From Micromonospora marina (lineage in GTDB: Bacteria > Actinomycetota > Actinomycetes > Mycobacteriales > Micromonosporaceae): DNA of 64,000 nucleotides. The notes under the pieces are model-generated. The model had not been told where the DNA came from, searched no databases, and worked only from the letters and a program-made list of their open reading frames with translations. Below are positions 45,534-52,843 of this stretch, piece by piece. Position 1 is the stretch's first letter. Each line of letters begins with the position of its first letter. The DNA is taken from contig NZ_FMCV01000004.1 in the NCBI RefSeq assembly GCF_900091565.1, forward strand, positions 1-64,000. Direction: 5' to 3'. The position numbers and the translations under genes are program-made.

Positions 45534-45665
45534 ATGGGGGAGGCGACCGCCGGACCGTCCCTGCGCGGGCTCAAGCGCAAGGCCGGCCCGATCATGGTCC
45601 GGCGCCGGGGCGAGCTGTTCGTCCTCAACAAGTCCGACCGGCGGCGGAAGGACTGGCAGGGCTGA
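45534..45665 (+). CDS. bL36-like small basic protein
   Basis: A 43-residue product beginning at ATG 45534. Its core SLRGLKRKAGPIMVRRRGEL and FVLNKSDRRRKDWQG aligns with the cysteine-free (type B) paralogue of ribosomal protein bL36 (pattern SLRxLKxKPGxxxVRRRGxxxVINKxxPRxKxRQG). The zinc ligands of type A bL36 are absent, as in C-minus paralogues made under zinc limitation. The N-terminus GEATAGP replaces the usual MKVRN. Its 3' end overlaps the convergent glycosyltransferase gene by 41 bases. No zinc-uptake-regulator box is clear, and the Shine-Dalgarno is weak, so expression is uncertain. Confidence 0.6.
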   Translation: MGEATAGPSLRGLKRKAGPIMVRRRGELFVLNKSDRRRKDWQG

Positions 45666-46386
45666 GCCCGATGGCCGGTACCTCGTCCACCTCGGAGCGC
45701 CCGGTCGCGCGCGCGACGGCGGAGGCGGCCAGCGGCCGGTAGATCCGCACCGAGTCGGCGAGCGCCGAGAAGTGCGATCCCGAGTTGTCGCCGTGGTACC
45801 GGGTGACGATGTCCACCTGCTCGACCGGCAGCCCGGCGCGCACCATCCGCAGCAGCACCGTCATCTCGTACTCGAAGCGGTCGCCCGGGATCGTGGTGAG
45901 CCAGCCGAGCAGCGCGGCCGGGTAGGCGCGCAGCCCGGTCTGGGTGTCCCGGACGTCCCGGCCGGTTACCAGCCGGAACGCCACCCGGGTCGCCGCGTTG
46001 CCGAACCTGCTGCGTGCCGGGACCTCGCCGTCGAACTCGCGGACGCCGAGCGCCGGCGCCCCGGTGGCGCGCATCCGGTCCACCACGCGGCACACGTCGG
46101 GCACGCCGTGCTGGCCGTCGGCGTCCACACAGACCACGTCGCGTCCGGGGTGGCGCGTCGAGGCGTACCGGAAGCCGGTGCGAAGCACCACGCCCTTGCC
46201 CCGGTTGACCCGGCGGCGCAGCACCGTCGCGCCCCGGTCGCGGGCCGCGCGCAGCACCCCGGCGGCGGACGGGCCGCTGCCGTCGTCGACGACGAGCACG
46301 TCCGCGCCGGGCAGCGCCGCGCGCAGGTCGCCGACCAGCGGCGGCAGCCGGTCACCCGGTCGGTACACCGGCACGATCACGATCAC
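45625..46386 (-). CDS. glycosyltransferase family 2 protein
   Basis: A 253-residue GT-A fold glycosyltransferase. The N-terminus VIVIVPVYRPGDRLPPLVGD begins the nucleotide-binding strand; ADVLVVDDGSGPSAAG gives the first acidic motif, VNRGKGVVLRTGFRYA the NRGKGxAL motif of dolichol-phosphate-type synthases, and DVVCVDADGQHGVPDV the DxD metal motif. TQTGLRAYP and EMTVLLRMVRAG are also typical. No membrane helices. It probably adds a sugar to a lipid carrier or secondary metabolite. GTG 46386 follows GGGAGG. The final codons overlap the bL36-like gene. Confidence 0.85.
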   Translation of the reverse strand: MIVIVPVYRPGDRLPPLVGDLRAALPGADVLVVDDGSGPSAAGVLRAARDRGATVLRRRVNRGKGVVLRTGFRYASTRHPGRDVVCVDADGQHGVPDVCRVVDRMRATGAPALGVREFDGEVPARSRFGNAATRVAFRLVTGRDVRDTQTGLRAYPAALLGWLTTIPGDRFEYEMTVLLRMVRAGLPVEQVDIVTRYHGDNSGSHFSALADSVRIYRPLAASAVARATGRSEVDEVPAIGLSPASPSAAGRTC

Positions 46387-46469
46387 GGAACCTCCCGGGT
46401 GGACTCGCCCGCCGGTACGGCCCGCCGGGTCGATCGAGGACGCTCGTACCCCCGGTGCGCGGCGGTGAA

Positions 46470-47108
46470 TCACCGGCGGGGCGTGAGGCGTCCGATCCGG
46501 TCGGCCGCGCGGGTCAGCGCGCGCTCGCGGCGCAGCGACGCCTCCGGGGTGCGCACACCGAGGAAGCCGATCCGGCTGAACGCCCGCGCGGCCCGCTCCC
46601 GCCGCACGGGCACCGGGTCGGGCGAGGTCACCGGCACGTCGGCCAGCGCCGGGCCGGACAGGCCGAGCACGCGCGCGGCGAGCAGCCGGACGCGGGGCAG
46701 GTGCCACGGGTGGGAGACCAGCCCGAGCGGGCGCTGCGCGGTGAACTCCGCCGTGTCGAGGAGCCCGTCCTGGACGGTGTGCGCGAGGTTCTGCACCGTG
46801 GTGCGGGAGCGGGTCTCGGCGGCCGACCGGGCGTACGTGTCGAGCCCGGCCGCGCGTGCGAGGGCCCGCATCAGTTCCGCCTCGCGGTATCCGGCGGGCG
46901 GGGCGGGCGCGCCGGCCGGGCCGTGCGGCCAGCCGCCGGTGAACACCACCCGGGCGCCGGGCGCGCGGCGGAACGCCTCGGCGTGCGCGCGGACGTAGGC
47001 CACCGCCGCCTCGGTGCGTGCGACGCTCTCCGTGGTGAGCCGGTAGCCGCCCGCGCCGGCCACCACCCCACGGCCGAAGACCAGCAGCACGGTGGCGGGA
47101 GGCGTCAT
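46470..47108 (-). CDS. YdcF/SanA-like DUF218 protein
   Basis: A 212-residue DUF218 (ElyC/SanA/YdcF) fold protein. Motifs: TVLLVFGRGVV at the first strand, ARVVFTGGWPHGPAG, a conserved SAAETRSRTTVQNLAHTV helix with the family Glu and Asn, and GLVSHPWHLPRVRLLAARVL. No membrane anchor is seen, unlike SanA. Function is unknown; relatives act in envelope physiology. ATG 47108 is six bases from a TACCGT box. It probably forms a unit with the downstream glycosyltransferase. Confidence 0.8.
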   Translation of the reverse strand: MTPPATVLLVFGRGVVAGAGGYRLTTESVARTEAAVAYVRAHAEAFRRAPGARVVFTGGWPHGPAGAPAPPAGYREAELMRALARAAGLDTYARSAAETRSRTTVQNLAHTVQDGLLDTAEFTAQRPLGLVSHPWHLPRVRLLAARVLGLSGPALADVPVTSPDPVPVRRERAARAFSRIGFLGVRTPEASLRRERALTRAADRIGRLTPRR

Positions 47109-47114
47109 CCCTTC

Positions 47115-47120
47115 ACGGTA
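47115..47120 (-). promoter_or_regulatory. -10 element, leaderless start of the DUF218 gene
   Basis: Minus-strand TACCGT lies six bases before ATG 47108. Confidence 0.55.
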
Positions 47121-47129
47121 CGGGCCGGA

Positions 47130-47260
47130 TCACCCGTCGTCCGGCGGCCAGGGCGGGGCGCAGTTGCTCACCGGGTCGCCGAGGTTGCGTACCGCCACTG
47201 TCGCGGTGAAGCCGCCTCCCGACCGCGCCGCCGACGAGCAGGTGCCGGTGGGGAGTCGAG
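47130..47260 (-). pseudogene. orphan fragment resembling a CBM2 carbohydrate-binding module
   Basis: A minus-strand frame ending at TGA 47130 reads GTCSSAARSGGGFTATVAVR, then NLGDPVSNCAPPWPPDDG. The GGFTATVxVxNxG segment and a preceding cysteine resemble the first strands of a family 2 cellulose-binding module. No start codon, signal peptide or further strands are found in this frame. The remaining part of the 295-base gap up to 47403 shows no gene. Confidence 0.4.
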
Positions 47261-47403
47261 AACATGCGGGAAGGTCCCGTCGTCTGGATGGTGACCGGAC
47301 GGTGCCCGTCGTGAACCTGCCCGGAAAGCCCGGCGCTGCGGCCTGGGAGGCGCTCCCACGGCCGGGCGTGGAGGCGGATGCCGATGCGTGCGACAGCCGC
47401 CGC

Positions 47404-47694
47404 TCAGCGGCCGCCGCGCCGTCCGCCGTAGAGCCGCAGTGCGTTGCAGACGTCGAACACGCCCGGCACGTCCCAGGCCAGCTCGGCCGCGACCAGGCGC
47501 GTCGCCGGGTCGGCCACCAGGCCGGCGAGGATGACCACGCGGTTCTGCACCGTCACGGTGATCTGCTGCCGGCGGGTGGTCCAGTCGGCGCTGAGCCGCT
47601 GCGCGACGAGCGATGCGAGCCGGGTGTCCGCGTCGTCGGGCTCCGGTCCGTCGCCGGTATACGGGAACTCGGGGTACGGCCAGGGCATCACCAC
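47404..47694 (-). CDS. BON domain protein
   Basis: A 96-residue protein with one BON domain (about residues 30-92): TRLASLVAQRLSADWTTRRQ, ITVTVQNRVVILAGLVADPA and LAAELAWDVPGVFDVCNALR. BON domains bind membranes or lipids and appear in stress-response proteins. GTG 47694 is eight bases after AAGGAG; ATG 47688 is the alternative and overlaps the stop of the upstream STAS gene (TGATG). It is the last gene of a four-gene operon with two STAS proteins. Confidence 0.8.
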   Translation of the reverse strand: MVMPWPYPEFPYTGDGPEPDDADTRLASLVAQRLSADWTTRRQQITVTVQNRVVILAGLVADPATRLVAAELAWDVPGVFDVCNALRLYGGRRGGR

Positions 47695-48254
47695 GGGGAG
47701 GGCTCCTTCTGTTCGGTCAGGACCGGTTGCCGGGACGCGGGGCCCGGCACCGGGACGCGGCCGTCGACGACGGTGAAGACGCCGTCGAGCCGCATGGTGT
47801 GCAGCACGGTGAGCACGAACCGCGACGGGGACATCAGGCACAGTTGCCGGCCGTCGCGGCGGGCGTCCTGGTGGGCGCGCACCAGCAGGCTGAGCCCGGC
47901 GGAGTCGATCACCTCCAGGCGGGACAGGTCGACCAGTTCCATGTCGTCGCCCAGGGAACGCTCGTCGAGAGCGCGGCGGACCGCGGTGGCCGGGTCGGCG
48001 TCGTGGGCGGCCGGGGTGCCGGCGACCTGTTCCAGGTCGTCCAGGCCCAGACCGTCGTCGGCGATGGCCGCTCGGGTGCTGCACCGCGGGCAGTGATGCG
48101 GTCCGGACGCGAACGGCGAGCCGACCCAGTCGTGCTCGAACACGAGCGTCCACACCACCTCCGCGTCGGGCAGCGTGGCGCCCGTGCCGGTGACGCTGTC
48201 GCCGCAGCCGTCGCAGATGAGCATCATGAGGTGGTCGGTGGGTACGACGGTCAC
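47688..48254 (-). CDS. zinc-ribbon STAS domain protein (anti-sigma factor antagonist-like)
   Basis: A 188-residue protein with an N-terminal cysteine module (CDGCGD near residue 15 and CPRCSTRAA near 56) and a C-terminal STAS domain (about 80-175). The STAS motif [20 protein letters not shown] includes the serine phosphorylated in antagonists of the SpoIIAA/RsbV type (DSAG). Such proteins release sigma factors from anti-sigma kinases. The zinc module fused to STAS is unusual. GTG 48254 overlaps the stop of the preceding membrane-protein gene; GGAGGAGG is close upstream. Confidence 0.78.
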   Translation of the reverse strand: MTVVPTDHLMMLICDGCGDSVTGTGATLPDAEVVWTLVFEHDWVGSPFASGPHHCPRCSTRAAIADDGLGLDDLEQVAGTPAAHDADPATAVRRALDERSLGDDMELVDLSRLEVIDSAGLSLLVRAHQDARRDGRQLCLMSPSRFVLTVLHTMRLDGVFTVVDGRVPVPGPASRQPVLTEQKEPSPW

Positions 48255-48568
48255 ACCTCCTCCTTCCCCCGGCCGCCCGTACCGGGCGGCGTCTGCCCCT
48301 CCGCCTCCGGCCGGCCGGCGGCGACCACCGCCAGCACGACCGCCACGGCGGCGAAGCCGGTCTGCACCACCAGCGGCAGCACGGGCGATCCGTCGGTGCG
48401 GTGGTCCACCAGCCCGACCACGATTGCGCCGAGCAGCGCGGACGCCACGCCGAGCGCGAGTGTCAGCCACACCGGGACGGCCTTGCGCCCCGGCAGGACG
48501 AGCCGTCCCAGCCCGCCGACGGCCAGACCCACCACGAGCGCTCCGACGAGCGTGCTGCTGGTCACCAC
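48251..48568 (-). CDS. GlsB/YeaQ-type small membrane protein
   Basis: A 105-residue protein with three membrane helices: TLVGALVVGLAVGGLGRLVL, WLTLALGVASALLGAIVVGL and VQTGFAAVAVVLAVVAAG. The GLGRLVLPGRKAVPVW loop and glycine-rich first helix match the GlsB/YeaQ/YmgE (transglycosylase-associated) stress-protein family. Function is unclear. GTG 48568 follows GGAGGAG, six bases after the upstream STAS gene; its stop overlaps the GTG of the next gene. Confidence 0.78.
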   Translation of the reverse strand: MVTSSTLVGALVVGLAVGGLGRLVLPGRKAVPVWLTLALGVASALLGAIVVGLVDHRTDGSPVLPLVVQTGFAAVAVVLAVVAAGRPEAEGQTPPGTGGRGKEEV

Positions 48569-48574
48569 TCCTCC

Positions 48575-48940
48575 TCAGCGTGCTGCGGACGCGACCCGGG
48601 CCCGGCCGCGCGCGGCCGGTCGGGGCGTGTCGACGACGGGTACGGCGCCGAGCCCGGAGTTCTCCAGGATGCGCCGGATCCGCGGATGTGGGTTGCTCAG
48701 CGTGAGCAGGCCGCCCTGTCGCGCCAGCCGGCGGTGCACGTCCAGCAGCAGCGAGACGGCGGCGGCGTCCACATGCCGGCACCCGGCGAGGTCGATGGTC
48801 AGCTCGCGGGGCCGGAGGGCGAGGATGCGGTCCAGCACGTGGGCGACCTCGGGCAGCCCGGTGAGGTCCAGCTCGTCGCTGATGTCCACGCGCACGTGCG
48901 GCACGGCGGACTCCGGCGGGGACGGCAGGCTGGCAGGCAT
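48575..48940 (-). CDS. STAS domain anti-sigma factor antagonist
   Basis: A 121-residue STAS protein. It reads VRVDISDELDLTGLPEVAHV, LRPRELTIDLAGCRHVDAAA and VSLLLDVHRRLARQGGLLTL. The position of the phosphorylated serine in SpoIIAA-like proteins is occupied by the DAAAVS segment, so classic regulation by a serine kinase is uncertain. It heads a minus-strand operon with GlsB-, STAS- and BON-type genes. A SigB/SigF-type sigma gene lies 2.9 kb away. Confidence 0.85.
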   Translation of the reverse strand: MPASLPSPPESAVPHVRVDISDELDLTGLPEVAHVLDRILALRPRELTIDLAGCRHVDAAAVSLLLDVHRRLARQGGLLTLSNPHPRIRRILENSGLGAVPVVDTPRPAARGRARVASAAR

Positions 48941-49089
48941 CGGGTCGCTTCCGTGGTGGGATCGGGTCAGACCCCACTCTGCGCAGGGATCTTGGAGGTC
49001 ACCGGACGGTTGTATGACGGTTCGATGACAAAAGCCACGAACGGCCCACGCGACTGGGCGACCCGTGCCGGGCCCGTCATGATGCCCAT

Positions 49090-49764
49090 ATGACGGCCGT
49101 ACTGGTGATCGAGGACGACGACCGCATCCGGCTCGCGCTGCAGCTCGCCCTCGAGGAGGAGGGCTACGAGGCGTACGGCGCGCCGACCGCCGAGGACGGC
49201 CTGCGCCGGCAGCGGGAGAAGCCGGCGGACTACGTGCTCGTCGACCTGATGCTGCCCGGTATGAACGGGTTCGACTGCATCCGTCAGCTGCGCCGCGACG
49301 ACGACGTGCCGGTCGTGGTGATCAGCGCCCGCGACGACACCCACGACATCGTCGCCGCGCTGGAGGCGGGCGCCGACGACTACGTGGTCAAGCCGGTCGC
49401 GATCAAGGAGCTGTCCGCCCGGCTGAGGGCGCTGCGCCGGCGCGTACGCACGGTGGCCGGCCCGGTGCCCGCCCAGTTCTTCGGCGACCTGGAGATCAGT
49501 GCGGAGGCCGGCGAGGTGCGCCGCTCGGGACAGCCGGTGCAGGTCACCCGCACCGAATTCCGGCTGCTCTGCGAGCTGGCCGAGCACGCCGGCCGGGTGC
49601 TGTCGCGCCAGCAGCTGCTCAGCCGGGTCTGGGGCTACGAGACCGGCGACGAGCGGCTCGTCGACGTGCACGTGGGCCGGCTCCGGCAGAAGATCGAATC
49701 CGATCCGGCCAATCCACGCCACCTGGTCACGCTGCGCGGCCTCGGCTACAAGCTCCAGCGATGA
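49090..49764 (+). CDS. OmpR family response regulator
   Basis: A 224-residue response regulator. The receiver has VLVIEDDDRIRLALQLALEE, phosphoacceptor Asp in YVLVDLMLPGMNGFD, Thr/Ser in VVVISARDD and Lys in DDYVVKPVAIKE. The winged helix (about 130-222) includes VTRTEFRLLCELAEHAGRVL and LVDVHVGRLRQKIESDP. It overlaps the kinase gene by four bases (ATGA). CATGAT lies six bases before ATG 49090, a weaker variant of the leaderless promoter. With the kinase and GerMN lipoprotein it resembles the CseABC-like layout of envelope-stress systems. Confidence 0.92.
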   Translation: MTAVLVIEDDDRIRLALQLALEEEGYEAYGAPTAEDGLRRQREKPADYVLVDLMLPGMNGFDCIRQLRRDDDVPVVVISARDDTHDIVAALEAGADDYVVKPVAIKELSARLRALRRRVRTVAGPVPAQFFGDLEISAEAGEVRRSGQPVQVTRTEFRLLCELAEHAGRVLSRQQLLSRVWGYETGDERLVDVHVGRLRQKIESDPANPRHLVTLRGLGYKLQR

Positions 49765-51110
49765 CCCGGCCCGGCCTGCGCGCCCGGGTCACCGCGGCGT
49801 TCGCCGTCGGGGCGTTGCTGCTGTCCGCGCTGATGGCCCTCTTCTCGTACGACCTGACCCGGCGCTCGCTGCTCGACGAGCGGGAGCGCACCGCGGTTCG
49901 GGCCGCCTACTACGACGCCGCAGTGGTCCGCTCCGGCCTGGACACCGGCGCCCCGGACGTGGTGGCCGTGCTGCGCTCGCTCGACACCGGCAGCGCCCGC
50001 CGCCCGCTGCTGCACCTGCCCGACGGCTGGTACGCCCGCACCGCCGACGTGGGCGCCAGCTCGGTGCCGGTGGAGTTGCAGCGGATGGTGGCCGACGGCA
50101 AGCCCGCGGTGCAGCGGATCCGGCTCGACGGGCAGCCCGCGCTGCTGGTCGGCGTGCCGCTGCCCGGCGCGCTCGGCTACTACGAGCTGACCTCGCTGCG
50201 GGAGGTCGAGGAGACGTTCCAGGTGGTGGGGCTGGCGCTGATCGCCGTGGCGATCATGGTGGCCGGGGCGGGCGCGGCGCTGGGCTGGTACGCCACCCGG
50301 CACAGCCTGCGGCCGCTCACAGCGGTCGCCGACGCGGCGGAACGGATCGCGGCCGGCGACTTCGCCACCCGGCTCGACCCGACCACCGATCCCGACCTCA
50401 CCCGCCTGTCCAGTTCGTTCAACGAGATGGTCGACAAGCTGGTGCGCCATATCGAGCGGGACCGTCGCTTCGCCGCCGACGTGAGCCACGAGCTGCGCTC
50501 GCCGTTGCAGACCCTGGCCGCCGCCGCGAGCGTGCTCAACCGGCGCCGGGAGCACCAGGACGAACGCACCGCCACCGCGGCGGGCCTGGTCGCCGACGAG
50601 GTCACCCGGTTCCAGCGCCTGGTCGACGACCTCATCCAGCTGGCCCGCACCGAGCAGCCGGCGCACCGCGAGACGGTCGACGTGGCGGAGCTGGCTCGTA
50701 CCGTCTGCCGGGAGCGGTCGCTGCCGGAGAGCCTGGTGACGGTGGACGGCGACGCCCCGCGCCTGTGGTGGGTCGACCGGCGCCGGTTCGCCCAGACGCT
50801 GCTGAACCTGTTGGAGAACGCCGACCGGTACGGCGGCGGGCCGGTCGCGGTACGCCTCGGCGGGCGTGCCGGGGTGGGTGTGCTGGAGGTCGACGACGAC
50901 GGCCCGGGCGTGCCGCCCGGTGACCGCGAGATCATTTTCGACCGGTTCGTCAGGGGGCGGGCGGCGCACGACCGGGCCGGTACCGACGGCACCGGCCTCG
51001 GGCTCGCGCTGGTGGCGCAGCACGCCGCCGCGCACGGCGGTACGGCCGCGGTGCTGGACCGCGAGCCCGGCGCCCGGTTCCGGGTCGAGCTGCCCGGAGC
51101 GCTGCGATGA
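49761..51110 (+). CDS. membrane sensor histidine kinase
   Basis: A 449-residue sensor kinase. Helix 1 is at about 10-30 (VTAAFAVGALLLSALMALFS), an extracytoplasmic domain of about 120 residues follows, then helix 2 (VVGLALIAVAIMVAGAGAAL), HAMP, the H-box RRFAADVSHELRSPLQTLAA, N-box TLLNLLENADRYGG and G-boxes DDDGPGVPPGDREIIF, GTDGTGLGLALVAQHA. It presumably phosphorylates the upstream regulator. The start overlaps the regulator stop, and its own stop overlaps the lipoprotein start. Confidence 0.92.
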   Translation: MTRPGLRARVTAAFAVGALLLSALMALFSYDLTRRSLLDERERTAVRAAYYDAAVVRSGLDTGAPDVVAVLRSLDTGSARRPLLHLPDGWYARTADVGASSVPVELQRMVADGKPAVQRIRLDGQPALLVGVPLPGALGYYELTSLREVEETFQVVGLALIAVAIMVAGAGAALGWYATRHSLRPLTAVADAAERIAAGDFATRLDPTTDPDLTRLSSSFNEMVDKLVRHIERDRRFAADVSHELRSPLQTLAAAASVLNRRREHQDERTATAAGLVADEVTRFQRLVDDLIQLARTEQPAHRETVDVAELARTVCRERSLPESLVTVDGDAPRLWWVDRRRFAQTLLNLLENADRYGGGPVAVRLGGRAGVGVLEVDDDGPGVPPGDREIIFDRFVRGRAAHDRAGTDGTGLGLALVAQHAAAHGGTAAVLDREPGARFRVELPGALR

Positions 51111-51670
51111 GCCGCCGGCGGCTCCTGCCGGGCCTGCTCGCAGTGGTGCTGCTGGCCGGCTGCGGGGTGCCGGTGGACGAGGAGCCCCGCCTGGTGCAGA
51201 CGCCTCCGGGCGCTTTCCCGACGCCGACCGTCTCCTCGACCGCCGACGGGGACGGGCGGGTGGACGAGCCGTTCTGCTTCGTCCGCGACGACGGGCTGGT
51301 CGTGGTCGAGCGCCGGGTGAACGGGCTGCCGGGGGTGGACGCGCACCTCCAGCACCTGCTGGCCGGGCCGGACGGCGGCGAGCGCAGTCGAGGGCTGGCC
51401 ACGGCTCTGCCCGGCACGGTGGCGGTGGCCGGGGCGACGCTCGACGGCACGCTGGCCACCGTCGACGTACGCCAGGCCGGGGAGGAGACCGGCCGCAACG
51501 ACGAAGTGCTGGCCTTCGGGCAGATCGTGTGCAGCCTCACGCAGCGGCCCGACGTGTACAGCGTGGCGTTCCGCCGGGACGGGCAGCCGCTGGAGGTGCC
51601 ACGCGCGGACGGGAGCCTCTCCGCGCTGCCGCTCACGGCGGCCGACTACCGCCCGCTGTTGCCTCGCTGA
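51107..51670 (+). CDS. GerMN domain lipoprotein
   Basis: A 187-residue lipoprotein. The signal LLPGLLAVVLLAGCGVPVDE places Cys at about residue 18. Residues about 50-165 form a GerMN-like domain (VDEPFCFVRDDGLVVVERRV, LATALPGTVAVAGATLDGTL, EVLAFGQIVCSLTQRPDVYS). GerMN proteins next to OmpR/kinase pairs, as in LpqB or CseA contexts, are thought to modulate the kinase from outside. The ATG overlaps the kinase stop (ATGA), giving a tight three-gene operon. Confidence 0.85.
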   Translation: MSRRRLLPGLLAVVLLAGCGVPVDEEPRLVQTPPGAFPTPTVSSTADGDGRVDEPFCFVRDDGLVVVERRVNGLPGVDAHLQHLLAGPDGGERSRGLATALPGTVAVAGATLDGTLATVDVRQAGEETGRNDEVLAFGQIVCSLTQRPDVYSVAFRRDGQPLEVPRADGSLSALPLTAADYRPLLPR

Positions 51671-51811
51671 CGGCCTTCCCAGCGGGAGTGTCCGCTTATG
51701 ACCCGAAATCTCCATCGTCCTTTCGGTTGATTTGGCGGTGGCCTTTGGTCTAGTGTGGCTGGCACGACCGGTGTGGGAGGCCACCCGTTCTCCGAGGACA
51801 GGAAGGGCAGC

Positions 51812-52621
51812 ATGACCACGATGACCATGGGATCGACCGCCACCGAGGTGCACCGCGCGCCGCAGACCGGTGAGGAGTCCCGCGCCAGCGAGCTGATCGC
51901 GGCGCTCGCCGCACTGCCCGCCGACCACCCGCAGCGGGCCGCCCTGCGCAACCAGGTCATCGAGGCGTGGCTGCCGCTGGCGAACCACCTGGCCGCCCGC
52001 TACAGCGGTCGCGGCGAGCCGGCCGGCGACCTGGCCCAGACCGCGGCGCTCGGGCTGATCAAGGCCGTCGACCGGTTCGACGCCTCGCGCGGCGTCGACT
52101 TCGCCGGCTTCGCCATCCCGACCATCCTCGGCGAGATCAAGCGGCACTTCCGCGACCGCACCTGGAACATCCGGGTTCCGCGCCGCCTCCAGGAGCTGCG
52201 GCTGCGCATCTCCGAGGCCAACAGCACGCTGACCCAGACGCTCAACCGGGCTCCGACCGTCGCCGACATCGCCGCCCACCTCGACGTCACCGAGGAAGAG
52301 GTGCTGGAGGGCCTGGAGGGTGCCCGCGCGTACAACGCGGTCTCGCTGTCCACCCCGATCGGCGACGGCGACAGCGCCACCGAGCTGGGCGACACGCTCG
52401 GCACCGAGGACAACGAGTACGAGCTGGCCGAGCTGCGCGCCTCGCTCGGCCCGGCGCTCGCCACGCTCGACGAGCGCGAGCAGAAGATCCTCACGCTGCG
52501 CTTCTACGGCAACCTGACCCAGAGCGAGATCGCCGCCCGGGTCGGTGTCTCCCAGATGCACGTGTCCCGGCTGCTCGCCCGCGCGCTGACCAAGCTGCGC
52601 GGCCAGCTCACCGAGGCCTGA
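51812..52621 (+). CDS. SigB/SigF/SigG-family RNA polymerase sigma factor
   Basis: A 269-residue group 3 sigma factor. Region 2 is LANHLAARYSGRGEPAGDLA to FDASRGVDFAGFAIPTILGE and IKRHFRDRTWNIRVPRRLQE; region 3 is ANSTLTQTLNRAPTVADIAA; region 4 is LDEREQKILTLRFYGNLTQS with EIAARVGVSQMHVSRLLARA. This matches SigB/SigF-type stress sigma factors. No anti-sigma kinase (RsbW-like) is adjacent, but two STAS proteins lie 3-4 kb upstream. ATG 51812 follows AGGAAGGG. A TAGTGT box near 51752 may be its promoter. Confidence 0.93.
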   Translation: MTTMTMGSTATEVHRAPQTGEESRASELIAALAALPADHPQRAALRNQVIEAWLPLANHLAARYSGRGEPAGDLAQTAALGLIKAVDRFDASRGVDFAGFAIPTILGEIKRHFRDRTWNIRVPRRLQELRLRISEANSTLTQTLNRAPTVADIAAHLDVTEEEVLEGLEGARAYNAVSLSTPIGDGDSATELGDTLGTEDNEYELAELRASLGPALATLDEREQKILTLRFYGNLTQSEIAARVGVSQMHVSRLLARALTKLRGQLTEA

Positions 52622-52633
52622 CCGACCCCGAAC

Positions 52634-52666
52634 GCGACCCCCGCCGGCCCGTCCGGCGGGGGTCGC
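52634..52666 (+). terminator. hairpin after the sigma factor gene
   Basis: GCGACCCCCGCCGG pairs with CCGGCGGGGGTCGC around a short loop, directly after the stop. Confidence 0.85.
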
Positions 52667-52672
52667 GTCGTG

Positions 52673-52800
52673 TCACCAGCGCGAGGGCGGGGCGGCGGCA
52701 CCACCGGCGATCGGTCGTCGCAGGTGACGGTGTTCGGCAGCAGCCACGGCGCCAGCCAGCCGCCGTCGTTGCCGCCGAGGTCGGTCAGGCCGAACTCCGA
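52673..52800 (-). pseudogene. orphan C-terminal coding fragment
   Basis: A minus-strand frame ending at TGA 52673 reads GSEFGLTDLGGNDGGWLAPW, then LLPNTVTCDD, and keeps almost pure G/C third positions, unlike the other two frames. No start codon or further homologous sequence precedes it. It looks like the tail of a lost gene of unknown family. Confidence 0.4.
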
Positions 52801-52843
52801 TCCGCGGTGGGGTGGATGCGACGGGGGTGAGCCGCCACTGCGG

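Noticed and set aside
44323..46998. 891-codon plus-strand frame
   Set aside because: It crosses four genes in other frames or strands and is a Pro/Arg/Gly-rich shadow with no domain.
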